Below are positions 16,027 to 22,783 of a stretch of DNA of 34,107 nt, piece after piece. The position numbers and the translations under genes were made by a program. Each line of letters starts with the position of its first letter. The stretch's first letter is position 1. The DNA comes from an uncultured Lachnospiraceae bacterium (GTDB lineage: Bacteria; Bacillota; Clostridia; Lachnospirales; Lachnospiraceae): positions 1-34,107 of the forward strand of contig CAMJGH010000024.1 of the NCBI GenBank assembly GCA_946405185.1, in the 5' to 3' direction. The notes beneath the pieces were generated by a model. That model had not been told where the DNA came from. It searched no databases and worked only from the letters and a program-made list of their open reading frames with translations.

Positions 16027-16052
16027 AAGCCGGTGGATTGCGCCGGCTTTCC
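16027..16052 (+). terminator. Weak terminator-like hairpin
   Basis: AAGCCGG (16027-16033) pairs with CCGGCTT (16043-16049) and is followed by TCC only. The surrounding GTGGAT/GGGGGAT repeats are G-rich. This is a poor intrinsic terminator, but it is the only candidate after the flavin reductase gene. Confidence 0.35.
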
Positions 16053-16118
16053 GGGGGATAACCGGGGGATGGGCCGGTGGACGGGCGTTTCCAACCGTTA
16101 CGGCCTTGTTACAAAGTC

Positions 16119-16147
16119 TTTACAAAATTGTTAAGAAACGGTATAAT
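16119..16147 (+). promoter_or_regulatory. Strong SigA-type promoter of murA-metK
   Basis: TTTACA (16119-16124), 17 bases, TATAAT (16142-16147). Transcription should begin near 16154, giving a leader of about 68 bases that contains a hairpin. Confidence 0.85.
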
Positions 16148-16157
16148 CCCATCTAAG

Positions 16158-16187
16158 GATGCCGGAGCGGGTCTTTCCGGCATCTGT
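16158..16187 (+). other. murA leader hairpin, possible attenuator
   Basis: GATGCCGGA (16158-16166) pairs perfectly with TCCGGCATC (16176-16184), loop of nine bases, followed by TGTTTC. It begins only a few bases after the predicted transcription start. The short T-run makes it a weak terminator at best. It may be a 5' stabilising stem or an attenuator. Confidence 0.5.
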
Positions 16188-16221
16188 TTCAGTCAGAGAA
16201 CGCAAACAGGGGAGTCTCTTT

Positions 16222-17520
16222 ATGGAACAGTATGTCATGCGCGGCGGGAACCCGCTGGTCGGTGAAGTCACCATCAGCGGCGCCAAGAACGCGGCCCTCG
16301 GGCTGCTCGCGGCAGCCATCATGGCCGACAGCGCCGTGCATATCGATAATCTTCCGGATGTCAGTGATATCCGGAACCTTTTGTCTGCCATTGAGGGCAT
16401 CGGCGGCACGGTGACCAAGGCGGATCCGCACACCGTCACCGTGGATGGCACCACCATCCGCAGCCTCATCGTGGACAATTCCTACGTGCGCAAGATGCGT
16501 GCCTCCTACTATCTGCTGGGCGCTCTTCTGGGGCGGTTCCGCCACGCGGAAGTGGCCCTTCCCGGCGGGTGCAACATCGGCGCCCGTCCCATCGACCAGC
16601 ACATCAAGGGCTTCCGGGCCCTCGGCGCACAGGTGGATATTGAAGGCGGCATGGTCATCTGCCGGGCCAAAAAGCTGACCGGCGCCCATATCTATCTGGA
16701 TATGGTCTCGGTGGGCGCCACCATCAACATCATGATGGCGGCCTCCATGGCGGAGGGCCGCACCATCCTGGAAAACGTGGCCAAGGAGCCGCACGTGGTC
16801 GATGTGGCCAACCTCTTGAACCGCATGGGCGCGGATATCCGCGGCGCCGGTACGGATGTCATCCGCATCCGCGGCGTACAGAAGCTCCACGGCTGTGAGT
16901 ACTCCGTCATTCCGGATCAGATCGAAGCCGGCACGTTCATGTTCGGCGCGGCCATCACCCGCGGGGACATCATCGTCCGCAACGTCATCCCGCGCCACCT
17001 GGAGTCCATCACCAGCAAACTGCGTGAGATGGGCTGCGAGGTGACGGAGTTTGACGATCAGGTGCGCGTGGTCGGCAAGCCGTACCTTGAGCACACGGAC
17101 GTCAAGACGCTGCCGTATCCGGGCTTCCCGACCGACATGCAGCCGCAGATCACCGCGACGCTGTCCATTGCCCGCGGCACCAGCGTGATCCGCGAGAGCA
17201 TCTTTGAGAACCGCTTCAAGTACGTGGATGAGCTGGCGCGCATGGGCGCCCAGATCAAGGTGGAGAGCGGCAGCGTGGCGGTTGTCCGGGGCGTGGAGAA
17301 GCTGACGGGCGCCTCCGTCAAGGCGCCGGACCTGCGCGCAGGCGCCGCGCTGGTGCTGGCAGGTCTGGCCGCCGAAGGCACCACCACCGTGGAAGAGATC
17401 CACTACATCGACCGCGGATACGAAATTTTTGTGGAGAAGCTCGCCGGACTGGGAGCGGACATCAAACGGGTGAGCACAGACCGTGAAGCCGCCAAGTTCA
17501 ACCTGCGGGTAGTCTCCTGA
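16222..17520 (+). CDS. murA: UDP-N-acetylglucosamine 1-carboxyvinyltransferase
   Basis: 432 residues. First committed step of peptidoglycan synthesis: enolpyruvyl transfer from PEP to UDP-GlcNAc, in the cytosol. Seen: Lys22 and Asn23 in SGAKNAAL, the catalytic loop [14 protein letters not shown] with Cys117 (the residue fosfomycin alkylates, here Cys rather than Asp), the DLRAGAAL motif near the C-terminus, and the inside-out alpha/beta barrel repeats. I place the start at the ATG at 16222, seven bases after CAGGGGAG, rather than upstream in the leader hairpin. metK follows after 11 bases, so the two form an operon. Other Clostridia often carry two murA copies; this one has the full consensus. 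Confidence 0.95.
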   Translation: MEQYVMRGGNPLVGEVTISGAKNAALGLLAAAIMADSAVHIDNLPDVSDIRNLLSAIEGIGGTVTKADPHTVTVDGTTIRSLIVDNSYVRKMRASYYLLGALLGRFRHAEVALPGGCNIGARPIDQHIKGFRALGAQVDIEGGMVICRAKKLTGAHIYLDMVSVGATINIMMAASMAEGRTILENVAKEPHVVDVANLLNRMGADIRGAGTDVIRIRGVQKLHGCEYSVIPDQIEAGTFMFGAAITRGDIIVRNVIPRHLESITSKLREMGCEVTEFDDQVRVVGKPYLEHTDVKTLPYPGFPTDMQPQITATLSIARGTSVIRESIFENRFKYVDELARMGAQIKVESGSVAVVRGVEKLTGASVKAPDLRAGAALVLAGLAAEGTTTVEEIHYIDRGYEIFVEKLAGLGADIKRVSTDREAAKFNLRVVS

Positions 17521-17531
17521 CGGAAGGACAC

Positions 17532-18722
17532 ATGGAGAAAGAAAGACACTTTTTTACCTCGGAATCGGTAACCGAAGGCCATCCGGACAAGATGTGCGAC
17601 CAAATCTCGGACGCCATCCTGGATGCCATGATCGAGCAGGATCCCATGAGCCGTGTGGCCGTGGAGACCTTCACCACCACCGGCATGGTGGTGGTCATGG
17701 GTGAAGTCACCACGCAGGCCTACGTGGACATCCAGAAGGTGGTGCGCGACACCGTGACGCGCATCGGCTACACCCGCTCCAAATTCGGCTTTGACGCCAG
17801 CACCTGCGGCGTGATGGTGGCCATCAACGAGCAGTCGCCGGACATCGCCATGGGCGTGGACCGGGCGCTCGAGTCCCGCGGAGGGGCGGACGAAGCCGCC
17901 GAGACCGGTGCCGGTGACCAGGGCATGATGTTCGGCTATGCCACGGACGAGACGGAAGAGTACATGCCGTACGCCATCTGGCTGGCCCACAAGCTGACCC
18001 GCCGCCTGGCCCAGGTCCGCAAGGACGGCACGCTTTCCTGGCTGCGCCCGGACGGCAAGTCGCAGGTCACCGTGGAATACGGTGAGGACGGCACGCCGGA
18101 GCGCCTTGAAGCCATCGTGGTGTCCGCCCAGCATGACCCGAAGATCAGTCAGGAAGACCTGCATGCGGCCATCCGGCGCGAAGTCATCGACGCCGTGGTC
18201 CCGGCCGGCATGATCGATGAGAACACCAAGATCTACATCAACCCCACCGGCCGCTTTGTCATCGGCGGGCCCATGGGCGATACCGGCCTGACCGGCCGCA
18301 AGATCATCGTGGATACCTACGGCGGGTACGCCCGTCACGGCGGCGGGTGCTTCTCCGGCAAGGACTGCACCAAGGTGGACCGCTCGGCAGCCTACGCGGT
18401 GCGCTACGCGGCCAAGAACATCGTGGCCGCCGGCCTCGCCAAGCGCTGCGAGATCCAGGTGTCCTACGCCATCGGCGTGGCCACCCCCACCTCGGTCATG
18501 GTGGATACGGACGGCACGGGCGTCATTTCGGATGCCGAGCTGACCGCCATCGTGAGAAAGCACTTTGACCTGCGTCCGGCCGGCATCATCAGGATGCTGG
18601 ACCTGCGCCGGCCCATCTACGAAGCCACCGCTTCCTACGGCCACTTTGGCCGGTCGGACGCCGACTTCCCGTGGGAAAGGCTTGACAAGGTGGACGAACT
18701 GAAGGCATACTTACCCCGGTAA
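17532..18722 (+). CDS. metK: S-adenosylmethionine synthase
   Basis: 396 residues. Makes S-adenosylmethionine from methionine and ATP; a cytosolic homotetramer. Seen: the N-terminal GHPDK motif with His17 and Asp19, [18 protein letters not shown], the [13 protein letters not shown] loop and the phosphate-binding loop [16 protein letters not shown]. That loop has Cys273 and Cys279 where many family members have Ala and Pro; the lysine (277), aspartates (278, 283) and arginine (284) are intact. GGAAGG precedes the ATG. No SAM riboswitch is visible upstream and the gene is driven from the murA promoter. A perfect TTGACA lies within its last codons (see the promoter at 18682). Confidence 0.95.
   Translation: MEKERHFFTSESVTEGHPDKMCDQISDAILDAMIEQDPMSRVAVETFTTTGMVVVMGEVTTQAYVDIQKVVRDTVTRIGYTRSKFGFDASTCGVMVAINEQSPDIAMGVDRALESRGGADEAAETGAGDQGMMFGYATDETEEYMPYAIWLAHKLTRRLAQVRKDGTLSWLRPDGKSQVTVEYGEDGTPERLEAIVVSAQHDPKISQEDLHAAIRREVIDAVVPAGMIDENTKIYINPTGRFVIGGPMGDTGLTGRKIIVDTYGGYARHGGGCFSGKDCTKVDRSAAYAVRYAAKNIVAAGLAKRCEIQVSYAIGVATPTSVMVDTDGTGVISDAELTAIVRKHFDLRPAGIIRMLDLRRPIYEATASYGHFGRSDADFPWERLDKVDELKAYLPR
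18682..18711 (+). promoter_or_regulatory. Candidate promoter for the MATE gene inside metK
   Basis: TTGACA (18682-18687), 18 bases, CATACT (18706-18711), within the last codons of metK. Transcripts starting near 18718 would run into the terminator at 18740 before reaching the transporter gene, giving an attenuator layout. Confidence 0.4.
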
Positions 18723-18739
18723 GCAGACACTGTTACGGT

Positions 18740-18772
18740 AAAGGAGCTGTTTGATCAGCTCCTTTTCTTTTT
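18740..18772 (+). terminator. Strong intrinsic terminator after metK
   Basis: AAAGGAGCTG (18740-18749) pairs perfectly with CAGCTCCTTT (18756-18765), loop of six bases, with a TTTTCTTTTT tail. Only 15 bases separate it from the next start codon. Confidence 0.92.
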
Positions 18773-18787
18773 GGGAAAGCAGGGAGT

Positions 18788-20149
18788 ATGGCACAGACTG
18801 CAGCCGAAACCAAGGGGAAGAGTGAAGCGTACACCGTGCTGTCGCTGGCGTGGCCGGCCATCGCGGAAAGCTTTTTCGTGTCGCTGGCCGGCTTCATCGA
18901 CACCATGATGGTCTCGTCGCTCGGCGAGACGGCGGTGGCGGCCGTGGGCCTGACCAACCAGCCGAAGTTCCTGATGCTGGCGCCGTTCATCGCCATGAAT
19001 GTGGCTACCTCGGCCATCGTGGCCAGGCGCCGCGGTGAGGGGCGGCAGGATGAGGCCAACCGGACGGTCATGGTGCTGATCGCGGTGGTCACCGGGCTGT
19101 CCATTCTCATGGGCGCTCTGTGCATCGGTGTGGCAAAGCCCCTCATGCTCTTTGTGGGCGCGCAGGCGGACACGGTGGACGATGCCACCCTCTATTACCG
19201 CATCATCATGGGCTGCATGATCTTCAACACGCTGTCTATGGTCATCAACGCGGCGCAGCGCGGCTCGGGCAACACGAAGATCGCCATGCGCACCAACGTG
19301 ACGTCGTCGGCGGTCAACATCGTGGGCAACTACCTGCTGATCGGCGGGCATTTCGGCTTCCCGGCGCTGGGCATCCGCGGCGCGGCCATCGCCACGGTGG
19401 CCGGCACGGTGGTGGCCTGCGTGATGTGCTTTGTGTCGCTGTTCAAAAAGGGGACGTTCTTAAGCATTCCGCTGTGGAAGGAAAAGCGCCTGAAACTGTC
19501 GTTTGCGCCCATGAAGTCGGTGGTGCGGCTGGCGTCTTCGGTGTTTGCGGAGCAGCTGCTCATCCGCGTGGGCTTCATGGCTTCCACCATGATCGCCGCC
19601 AATCTGGGCACAAGACCCATGGCCGTGCATCAGGTAGGCATGAACCTGCTGGGCCTGAACTTTTCGTTCGGAGACGGCCTGCAGGCAGCGGCCGTGGCGC
19701 TGATCGGGCGCAGCCTCGGCGAGGGGGACCCGGCCAAGGCCAAGCGGTACGCGGGCATCTGCTTCCGCTGCGGGCTCGTCATCGCGGCGGCGCTCTCCGC
19801 GTTCTTCCTGATCTTCGGGAAGCTCATCTACGGGTGGTTCTTTGACGATCCGGAACTGGTCAGCATCGGCGTGACCGTCATGCAGATGATGGTCGTGGTG
19901 GTGCTCTTCCAGGTGCCGCAGGTAGTCTTCATGGGGACGCTGCACGGCGCGGGCGATGTGTTCGTGGCCGCCGCCATCGGCATCTTCTCCGTGACCGTGG
20001 TGCGGACGGCGGTCGCCATGCTGTGCGTCTACGTGCTGCACTTCGGGCTGCACGGCGTGTGGATCGGCATTATCGCCGATCAGGTCTGCCGGTTCACGCT
20101 GGGTTTCCTGCGGTACCGGTCCGGAAAGTGGATGAGCAAGAAAGTATAA
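18788..20149 (+). CDS. MATE-family efflux transporter
   Basis: 453 residues, about twelve transmembrane helices, MATE (MatE) multidrug/toxin extrusion family of the DinF/NorM type. Seen: an opening cytosolic helix, LAWPAIAESFFVSLAGFIDTMMV (first MatE repeat), the PKFLMLAPF..MNVATSAIVARR helix 2 segment, GIRGAAIATVAGTVV, and the second MatE repeat starting PMKSVVRLASSVFAEQLLIRVGF with HQVGMNL. It is a Na+ or H+ antiporter in the cytoplasmic membrane; the substrate is unknown. The gene sits right behind the metK terminator. The only candidate promoter lies before that terminator, so expression depends on read-through or attenuation. The Shine-Dalgarno match is poor (GGGAG too close to the ATG). 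Confidence 0.88.
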   Translation: MAQTAAETKGKSEAYTVLSLAWPAIAESFFVSLAGFIDTMMVSSLGETAVAAVGLTNQPKFLMLAPFIAMNVATSAIVARRRGEGRQDEANRTVMVLIAVVTGLSILMGALCIGVAKPLMLFVGAQADTVDDATLYYRIIMGCMIFNTLSMVINAAQRGSGNTKIAMRTNVTSSAVNIVGNYLLIGGHFGFPALGIRGAAIATVAGTVVACVMCFVSLFKKGTFLSIPLWKEKRLKLSFAPMKSVVRLASSVFAEQLLIRVGFMASTMIAANLGTRPMAVHQVGMNLLGLNFSFGDGLQAAAVALIGRSLGEGDPAKAKRYAGICFRCGLVIAAALSAFFLIFGKLIYGWFFDDPELVSIGVTVMQMMVVVVLFQVPQVVFMGTLHGAGDVFVAAAIGIFSVTVVRTAVAMLCVYVLHFGLHGVWIGIIADQVCRFTLGFLRYRSGKWMSKKV

Positions 20150-20153
20150 CGTA

Positions 20154-20182
20154 TTGCAAAAAGTGCGGAATGGTGCTACTGT
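20154..20182 (+). promoter_or_regulatory. Promoter of the GlsB/YeaQ-like gene
   Basis: TTGCAA (20154-20159), 17 bases, TACTGT (20177-20182) with TGC directly before it (extended -10). Confidence 0.65.
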
Positions 20183-20227
20183 TTCTTCAGAAGGGGGCCG
20201 GACGGCTCCCGGAAGGAGGATTCGGTT

Positions 20228-20470
20228 ATGCTGATCAAACTGCTTTTTGAGATCATCATCGGCGGCTTCTGCGGATATGTGGCCAACAAACTCATGAACG
20301 GGCCCACGGACAGCTTTCTGCTGAACGTGATCCTGGGCGTGGCAGGCGGCTTTGTGGGCGGCCTCATCGGCAACCTGCTGGGCATCGGAGGAGGCTGGGT
20401 CACCGGCATCATCCTGTCGATCATCGGCGCGTGCGTGGTGGTGTGGGCCTACCGGAAGTTTGTAAAGTAA
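20228..20470 (+). CDS. GlsB/YeaQ/YmgE family stress-type membrane protein
   Basis: 80 residues with three hydrophobic helices and many glycines (IIIGGFCGYVANKLM, ILGVAGGFVGGLIGNLL, GIILSIIGACVVVW). This is the pattern of the transglycosylase-associated/GlsB/YeaQ/YmgE family of small inner-membrane proteins linked to stress in other bacteria. AAGGAGG lies seven bases before the ATG. It has its own promoter. The canonical terminator lies 96 bases downstream, beyond the large palindrome. The molecular function of the family is not established. Confidence 0.82.
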   Translation: MLIKLLFEIIIGGFCGYVANKLMNGPTDSFLLNVILGVAGGFVGGLIGNLLGIGGGWVTGIILSIIGACVVVWAYRKFVK

Positions 20471-20494
20471 CAGAGTGACCAACAGAGTGACCAA
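20471..20494 (+). repeat. Tandem 12-bp direct repeat
   Basis: CAGAGTGACCAA occurs twice without a gap (20471-20482, 20483-20494), starting right after the stop codon of the upstream gene. The second copy runs into the left arm of the large palindrome. The layout could be a footprint of insertion or slippage. Confidence 0.8.
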
Positions 20495-20554
20495 ATGGGA
20501 CGTAGCAAACTGGTAATGTTTTTTGATTACCAGTTTGCTACGTCCCATTTGGTC
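20489..20554. repeat. Perfect 29-bp inverted repeat (66-bp palindrome)
   Basis: Left arm 20489-20517 and right arm 20526-20554 are exact reverse complements, with the 8-base loop GTTTTTTG. It lies in the convergent intergenic region and is not needed for termination, because a separate bidirectional terminator follows at 20566. It has the form of a miniature transposable element, a REP/hairpin-type intergenic repeat, or a very stable mRNA 3' stem. Inner bases ACTGGTAAT/ATTACCAGT resemble the operator-like palindrome at 3693-3713. Confidence 0.85.
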
Positions 20555-20565
20555 TACGGGCAGGC

Positions 20566-20596
20566 AAAAAAAGACCGCGGTGTGCGGTCCTTTTTT
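20566..20596. terminator. Bidirectional intrinsic terminator
   Basis: GACCGC (20573-20578) pairs with GCGGTC (20584-20589), with A7 on the left and CTTTTTT on the right. It serves the small membrane protein gene on the + strand and the histidine kinase on the minus strand. Confidence 0.88.
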
Positions 20597-20611
20597 CATG
20601 CTGCTATATGA

Positions 20612-22033
20612 TCACAGGAATCCTTCCAGCTCCCGTTCGGCCAGTTTCAGCCGGAAGATGAACTCGGTGCCGACGCCCTCGGTGCTGATCACATCGATGG
20701 TGGAGCCGTGCGCTTCCACCGCTTCCTTGACGATGGACAGGCCCAGGCCTGTCCCTTTTTTGTCCTTGCCGCGGGAGGCGTCGGTCTTGTAGAAGCGCTC
20801 GAAGATGCGCGTCTGGTCGGCGGAGGAAATGCCGATGCCTTCGTCCTTGACCGAGATGAAGGCCAGGCCGTGGTTGGCGGAGGTTTCCACCGTGATGCGG
20901 CCGCCCTGGTGGCTGAACTTGATGGCGTTGTCGATCAGGTTGTAGAGCACCTGGCTGATGCGCGTCTGGTCCGCCGTGACGAAGAGTTCCTTCTTGGAGG
21001 TGACCAGCTCGAAGGAGATGTCCTTGCCGCGTGCCTGGCCTTCGGCGGAGGCCATGGCCGCGCGGATCTGCGCGTTGATGTCGAAATCCGTGTAGGTGAG
21101 GTAGGTGCCGCCGGAGAAGTTGTTGAGCTCCAGCATGTTGGAGGTGAGCTTGGTCAGGCGCCCGGTCTCGTCCAGCACGATGGACAGATACCGCTGCTGC
21201 ATCTCCGGCGGGATGGTGCCGTCGAGGATGGCCTCCAGATACCCCTTGATGGAGGTGAGCGGCGAGCGGAAATCGTGGGAGACGTTGGCGATGAACTTGC
21301 GCTGGTCCTCGCCGGTCTGCGCCAGGCGGGAGGACATGTCGTTCAGGGCTTCCGCGAGGATGCGGAACTCGTCGTGACTGCGCACGTCCGCCTTATAGCT
21401 CAGGTTGCCGCGGGCGTACTCGTTCACCGCGGTGGTCACCTTCTTCATGGGCTGGGTGACGTGGAACAGAAAGATCAGGAAGAGGATGATGCCGGTCAGC
21501 ACGAAGGCGATAGCCGTGGCCATGAACGTGAGGCTGACGGCGTGGTCCGTGTCCTCCCGCAGCGAGGAGACCGGCTCGTGGATGATGATATAGCCGACCG
21601 TCCGGTACTGTGAGGTGAGCGGCACGTAGACCGAGAGCATCTCCTTTTCAAACGAGCCGAAGAAATCGCCCGTCTGCCAGCTGTTGCGCCCGAAATCCAC
21701 CGGGGAGAAAGACGTGGGCACCGGCTCGTGCGGCACGCCGTTCCAGGCAGAATCCGCAAAGATGGTGCCGCGGGCATCGGTGATCCAGACGGTGCACTCC
21801 ATGCCGGAGGCGTAGGAGGCGATGTAGGCGAGGCGCTCTTCCTCATCGGCAAAGCCGCTCTCGTACGAGACGCGCAGGCGCCGGGCGTGGTCCAGCAGCC
21901 GGTCCGCTTCTTTGTCCAGGAGGTAGGAGGAGGAGAGGCGTTCGGCGCCGAACACGGCAAACACGAACGCCAGCAGCCCCGCGGCGGCATACCCCAGTAT
22001 GAACTTGATCAGAAGCGTCCGGTGGTTTTTCAT
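20612..22033 (-). CDS. Sensor histidine kinase (PhoR/WalK-like)
   Basis: 473 residues. TM1 at about 8-29, an extracytoplasmic sensor domain of about 135 residues, TM2 at about 167-190, then HAMP (about 191-245). The HisKA domain has the phospho-acceptor His253 in NVSHDFRSPLTSIKGY. The HATPase domain carries N box LIDNAIKF, G1 VKDEGIGIS, F box IFERFYK and G2 GTGLGLSI. All motifs are intact. The sensor domain contains a Cys80 and a WITDARGTIFADS strand, suggesting a PAS/dCACHE-like fold. It lies 21 bases after the response regulator on the same strand, with GGAAGG before the ATG. It forms a pair with that regulator; the signal is not identifiable. Its closeness to envelope-type PhoPR/ResDE systems suggests envelope or phosphate sensing, not shown. 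Confidence 0.9.
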   Translation of the reverse strand: MKNHRTLLIKFILGYAAAGLLAFVFAVFGAERLSSSYLLDKEADRLLDHARRLRVSYESGFADEEERLAYIASYASGMECTVWITDARGTIFADSAWNGVPHEPVPTSFSPVDFGRNSWQTGDFFGSFEKEMLSVYVPLTSQYRTVGYIIIHEPVSSLREDTDHAVSLTFMATAIAFVLTGIILFLIFLFHVTQPMKKVTTAVNEYARGNLSYKADVRSHDEFRILAEALNDMSSRLAQTGEDQRKFIANVSHDFRSPLTSIKGYLEAILDGTIPPEMQQRYLSIVLDETGRLTKLTSNMLELNNFSGGTYLTYTDFDINAQIRAAMASAEGQARGKDISFELVTSKKELFVTADQTRISQVLYNLIDNAIKFSHQGGRITVETSANHGLAFISVKDEGIGISSADQTRIFERFYKTDASRGKDKKGTGLGLSIVKEAVEAHGSTIDVISTEGVGTEFIFRLKLAERELEGFL

Positions 22034-22054
22034 GCGCTGCCTTCCTGCTTTTCG

Positions 22055-22762
22055 TTAACGGGTGCGGAATTTGTAGCCGACGCCCCAGACCGTGGAGAGT
22101 TCCCAGTCCGGGTGATCCTTGAACTTTTCGCGCAGGCGCTTGATGTGCACGTCCACGGTGCGCGTATCGCCGCTGTACGAATACCCCCAGATGTGATCCA
22201 GCAGCTGTTCGCGCGTGAACACCTGGTTGGGGGAGGAGGCCAGGAAGTAGAGAAGCTCCAGCTCCTTGGGCGGGAGGTCCACCGACTCCCCGAAGTAGGT
22301 GACCGAGTAGTTGGTGAGGTTGATGATCAGATCCGGATAGCGGACCACCTGAACGGCCTCGCGGTCGCCCTTGGCATCGTCCGGCCGCTGCGGGGAGGTG
22401 CGGCGCAGCACGGCCTTGACGCGCGCCACCAGCTCCTTGGCATCAAACGGCTTGATGATGTAGTCGTCCGCGCCCAGCTCCAGCCCCAGCACCTTGTCGA
22501 ACACCTCGCCTTTGGCGGAGAGCATGATGATGGGCGTCTGGGAAGTGCGCCTGATCTCGCGGCAGACCATGTAGCCGTCGATGCCCGGCAGCATCAGATC
22601 CAGCAGGATCAGATCCGGCTCGAAGTGCGGGAAGAGCGAGAGGGCTGCCTCCCCGTCGTGCACGATCTGCGTCTCAAAGCACTCCTTGATCAGATAGAGC
22701 GAGATGAGCTCGGCGATGTTTTCGTCGTCATCGACGATCATGATCTTCTGTTTTTCCGCCAT
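22055..22762 (-). CDS. OmpR-family response regulator
   Basis: 235 residues. Receiver domain (about 1-120) with acidic pocket DDD at 11-13, phospho-acceptor Asp55 in LILLDLMLPG, and Lys in IIKPF. The C-terminal winged helix (about 135-233) has PKELELLYFLAS, the recognition region TREQLLDHIWGYSYSGDTRTVDVH and the closing WGVGYKF. It is encoded directly downstream of mutS2 (21 bases after its stop) and just upstream of its kinase, so all three share the promoter at 25226. It should bind direct repeats near target promoters; none is identified here. Confidence 0.92.
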   Translation of the reverse strand: MAEKQKIMIVDDDENIAELISLYLIKECFETQIVHDGEAALSLFPHFEPDLILLDLMLPGIDGYMVCREIRRTSQTPIIMLSAKGEVFDKVLGLELGADDYIIKPFDAKELVARVKAVLRRTSPQRPDDAKGDREAVQVVRYPDLIINLTNYSVTYFGESVDLPPKELELLYFLASSPNQVFTREQLLDHIWGYSYSGDTRTVDVHIKRLREKFKDHPDWELSTVWGVGYKFRTR

Positions 22763-22783
22763 GATGATTCCTTTCCGGATGGC

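Noticed and set aside
16006..17531. SAM riboswitch for metK
   Set aside because: metK follows murA by 11 bases, and the only leader (16154-16221) holds a simple hairpin with no multi-helix SAM-binding core.
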